Assembly: GCA_964551645.1 (NCBI GenBank) | Contig: CAZKDV010000025.1 | Location: 1 to 25,463, forward strand | From: CAZKDV01 sp964551645 | Lineage (GTDB): Bacteria; Bacteroidota; Bacteroidia; Bacteroidales; DTU049 | Length of the DNA stretch: 25,463 nt | Direction of reading: 5' to 3' | Part shown: positions 23,257 to 25,463 of the stretch, piece by piece | How positions within the stretch are numbered: the first letter of the stretch is position 1 | Layout: the number at the start of each line of letters is the position of its first letter | Translations under genes and position numbers: made by a program | Notes under the pieces: generated by a model | Told to the model about the DNA's origin: nothing | Seen by the model: the letters and a program-made list of their open reading frames with translations, nothing else | The model's database searches: none

Positions 23257-24474
23257 TTATTTTTTTTCAATATCAATATCATGTCCCATCTTTTTTTGCT
23301 TAGTCAACATATATTTATAATTATATTGGTTAACTTGGCAAATCAAAGGAATTGTTTCAACAATTTCAATTCCATAGGCTGACAGTCCTACTTTTTTTGT
23401 GGGATTATTTGAAATTAGTTTAATTTTCTTTGCTTTTAAGTGTTGCAAAATTTGTGCTCCTATGCCATAATCTCTTTCATCTGGTTTAAAGCCAAGATGA
23501 ATATTTGCTTCAACTGTATCCATTCCTTGTTCTTGCAAATGATAAGCTCTAAGTTTATTTAACAAACCAATTCCTCTACCCTCTTGATTTAAGTATAAAA
23601 CAACACCTTTTCCTGCATCTTCAACAATTTGCATTGCACTATGCAATTGATGACCACAATCACATTTTGAGCTTCCGAAAATATCGCCAGTCATGCAAGA
23701 TGAATGCACTCGCACAATAACTGTCTCATCATCTTCCCAACTTCCTTTTGTGAGTGCAAGATGTAGAGTATCATTATTAATTTCTCTAAAAGCATGTAAT
23801 GTAAAATTACCATAATCCGTTGGTAATGACACACTTTCTTCAAGTTTTACAAGGCTTTCATTTTTTAGTCTATATGCTATTAAATCTCTAACTGATATGA
23901 TTTTCATATCAAATTTATCAGCAATCTCAAACAAATCATACAACCTAGCCATACTTCCGTCATCATTCATAATTTCAACTAAAGCTGCAACTGATTTCAT
24001 ATTGGCTAACCTCATAAGGTCAACACATGCTTCGGTATGTCCTGCTCGTTTTAAAACACCACCTTCTCTTGAAATAAGTGGAAAAATATGTCCGGGTCTT
24101 CCTAAATCTTCAGGCTTAGTGTTTTCATCAACAATGGCTAAAATTGTTTTAGCTCTATCGCTGGCTGAAATGCCTGTAGTGCAACCATGCCCCAACAAAT
24201 CAACTGATACAGTAAATTGAGTTTCGTGCATAGAAGTATTTTGATTGACCATTTTATCAAGATGAAGCTCTTTACTTCTTTTTTCGGATAATGGAACACA
24301 AATTAAACCCCTGCCATATTTTGCCATAAAGTTAACTATCTCAGGAGTAATTGTTTCAGCTGCTGCTACAAAGTCTCCTTCATTTTCTCTGTCCTCATCA
24401 TCAACTACAATGATTAATTTCCCTTTTTTTAAGTCTTCTATTGCTTCCGGAATAGTGTCCAATTTACGCTTCAT
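23257..24474 (-). CDS. ribBA: Bifunctional 3,4-dihydroxy-2-butanone-4-phosphate synthase / GTP cyclohydrolase II
   Basis: A 405-residue fusion supplying both precursors of riboflavin. The N-terminal RibB domain (about 1-200) has DDEDRENEGD (25-34), binding metal and ribulose 5-phosphate, and GHTEACVDLMRLA with the catalytic histidine. The C-terminal RibA domain (about 205-400) opens GTP; its zinc cysteines C260, C271 and C273 in SSCMTGDIFGSSKCDC keep the E. coli RibA spacing, and NQEGRGIGLLNK carries the catalytic arginine region. Both halves look intact. No FMN riboswitch is recognisable in the AT-rich 134-bp upstream gap. A perfect -7 box is at 24512-24519. Confidence 0.97.
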   Translation of the reverse strand: MKRKLDTIPEAIEDLKKGKLIIVVDDEDRENEGDFVAAAETITPEIVNFMAKYGRGLICVPLSEKRSKELHLDKMVNQNTSMHETQFTVSVDLLGHGCTTGISASDRAKTILAIVDENTKPEDLGRPGHIFPLISREGGVLKRAGHTEACVDLMRLANMKSVAALVEIMNDDGSMARLYDLFEIADKFDMKIISVRDLIAYRLKNESLVKLEESVSLPTDYGNFTLHAFREINNDTLHLALTKGSWEDDETVIVRVHSSCMTGDIFGSSKCDCGHQLHSAMQIVEDAGKGVVLYLNQEGRGIGLLNKLRAYHLQEQGMDTVEANIHLGFKPDERDYGIGAQILQHLKAKKIKLISNNPTKKVGLSAYGIEIVETIPLICQVNQYNYKYMLTKQKKMGHDIDIEKK

Positions 24475-24511
24475 ATCAAACTACATTTTATAAGTACCGA
24501 TAATTGATTTG

Positions 24512-24519
24512 CAAAATTA
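24512..24519 (-). promoter_or_regulatory. Putative -7 box of ribBA
   Basis: The minus strand reads TAATTTTG, a perfect TAnnTTTG match, giving a leader of roughly 33 nt. Further upstream TTTTAT-G-ATAAAA (24568-24580) is a perfect AT-rich palindrome of unknown role. No -33 TTG is clear. Confidence 0.45.
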
Positions 24520-24608
24520 CAAATAATAATTTCTTACGGCTTTTTATAGACTAATTATTTTGATTTATTTTATGATAAAATTATTTATGCTGCATTTGAC
24601 ACCAAAAT

Positions 24609-25463
24609 CTATACAGTAATCTCGCCTCTCAAAGAAATATTTAGCATTTTTTTGATTTCATCATTACTTAGTTTTTGTCCTAATAAAAACATAAGTTTAG
24701 CAATTGCTGCTTCTGTGGTAATATCATACCCTGATACCACTCCAATATTATGAAGTTGCAAGCTAGTTGAATATTTGCCCATTTCAACTAAGCCACCAGC
24801 ACATTGAGAAACATTAAGTATAATAATTCCATTATCAATTGCCTCTTTTAGAAGTTGTATAAACCATTTGTCTGTTGGAGCATTGCCAGAACCATAAGTT
24901 TCTAAAATCACAGCACGCAGGCTTTTAGAATGTAGTACAGCTCTTACAACATCTTCGGAAATTCCGGGATATAATTTCAGTATAGTTACATTAGTGTCAA
25001 GTGATTTATGTACTTTAAGTTTTTTATGATTAGGCTTTGCAATATGTTCTACTCTATAATGAATTTGCACCCCAGCATCAGCAAGTGCAGGATAATTGCC
25101 AGAAATAAAGGCTTGAAAGTCGTTTGCATTAAATTTCGAAACTCTATTACCTCTAAATAAATGGTTTTCAAAAAATAAACATACTTCAGGCACAATTGGT
25201 TTATTTTCTTTTTTTGCTAACGCAACCTCAATTGCATTAATAATATTTTCTCTTCCGTCAGTCCTCCTTGCTCCTAATGGCAATTGTGAGCCAGTAAACA
25301 CAACAGGTTTGCTAAGATTTTCGAGCATAAAACTGAGCATTGACGCTGAATACGCCATAGTGTCCGAACCATGAAGTATAACAAACCCATCATATTGCTC
25401 ATAATTTTTTTCAATCACACCAGCAAGTTCAATCCAAAAATCTGGTTTAATGTCAGAAGAATC
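24609..25463 (-). CDS. ansA: Type I L-asparaginase (5' end beyond the window)
   Basis: A cytoplasmic amidohydrolase converting asparagine to aspartate and ammonia. The frame runs to the right edge without a start: the 15 codons at 25419-25463 read DSSDIKPDFWIELAG, matching the DSSDMxPxxW region of E. coli AnsA, so the GTG at 25416-25418 is an internal valine, not the start. By comparison with AnsA about 60-75 N-terminal residues, including the first catalytic threonine motif (TGGTIG), are outside. Visible signatures are ILHGSDTMAYSASMLSFMLENL, PVVFTGSQLPLGARRTDGREN, FFENHLFRGNR, LKLYPGIS and YGSGNAPT. The second catalytic threonine of the usual HGTDTM is serine here. It is probably its own unit, 134 bp from ribBA. 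Confidence 0.93.
   Translation of the reverse strand, partial: DSSDIKPDFWIELAGVIEKNYEQYDGFVILHGSDTMAYSASMLSFMLENLSKPVVFTGSQLPLGARRTDGRENIINAIEVALAKKENKPIVPEVCLFFENHLFRGNRVSKFNANDFQAFISGNYPALADAGVQIHYRVEHIAKPNHKKLKVHKSLDTNVTILKLYPGISEDVVRAVLHSKSLRAVILETYGSGNAPTDKWFIQLLKEAIDNGIIILNVSQCAGGLVEMGKYSTSLQLHNIGVVSGYDITTEAAIAKLMFLLGQKLSNDEIKKMLNISLRGEITV

Noticed and set aside
24475..24608. FMN riboswitch before ribBA
   Set aside because: The gap is short and AT-rich and lacks the conserved GC-rich RFN core.
1..25463. tRNA, rRNA, CRISPR array, insertion sequence or replication origin
   Set aside because: No cloverleaf-like intergenic sequence, regularly spaced repeat array, transposase motif or origin-type repeat cluster was seen; intergenic gaps are short and AT-rich.

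Overview
The window is AT-rich chromosomal DNA (by eye roughly one third G+C) from a member of the Bacteroidetes, most likely Bacteroidales-like. The evidence is a subtilase with a type IX secretion (T9SS) C-terminal sorting domain, a TonB-dependent receptor with an N-terminal carboxypeptidase-regulatory-like domain, a BadF-type N-acetylglucosamine kinase, the yicC-gmk-nadD order, near absence of Shine-Dalgarno sequences, and several upstream boxes matching the Bacteroidetes -7 consensus TAnnTTTG. Nearly all the sequence is coding. I see no rRNA, tRNA, CRISPR array, insertion sequence or prophage.

Layout. (1) 1-6105, minus strand: a strong bidirectional terminator, an OmpA-like/TPR lipoprotein, dnaK, then an M16 peptidase followed by an O-methyltransferase. 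(2) 6186-10851, plus strand: a tight five-gene run of HAD phosphatase, MORN-like secreted protein, small lipoprotein, T9SS-exported S8 protease and GlcNAc kinase. (3) 10858-12069, minus: class I aminotransferase. (4) 12199-15659, plus: TonB-dependent receptor whose stop overlaps the start of a GT-B-type glycosyltransferase. (5) 15674-17907, minus: SulP anion transporter followed 2 nt later by a secreted TPR protein. (6) 17908-20024: the only clearly accessory stretch, a two-gene AbiE type IV toxin-antitoxin module with its own Bacteroidetes-type promoter, bounded by two imperfect direct repeats exactly 1850 bp apart. (7) 20025-22065, minus: yicC-gmk-nadD, overlapping genes. (8) 22180-25463: phospholipase D/cardiolipin-synthase-like gene (plus) ending head-on against ribBA (minus), then a type I asparaginase cut by the window edge.

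Most genes are housekeeping (chaperone, GMP kinase, NAD and riboflavin synthesis, amino-acid metabolism) or cell-envelope functions (lipoproteins, TonB receptor, T9SS cargo, lipid synthesis, anion transport). The best candidate for something undescribed is the repeat-bounded AbiE module. The toxin-antitoxin family is known, but the flanking repeats, their hairpins and the locally high G+C suggest a cassette-like acquisition that should be checked across the genome. I found no other convincing new system.
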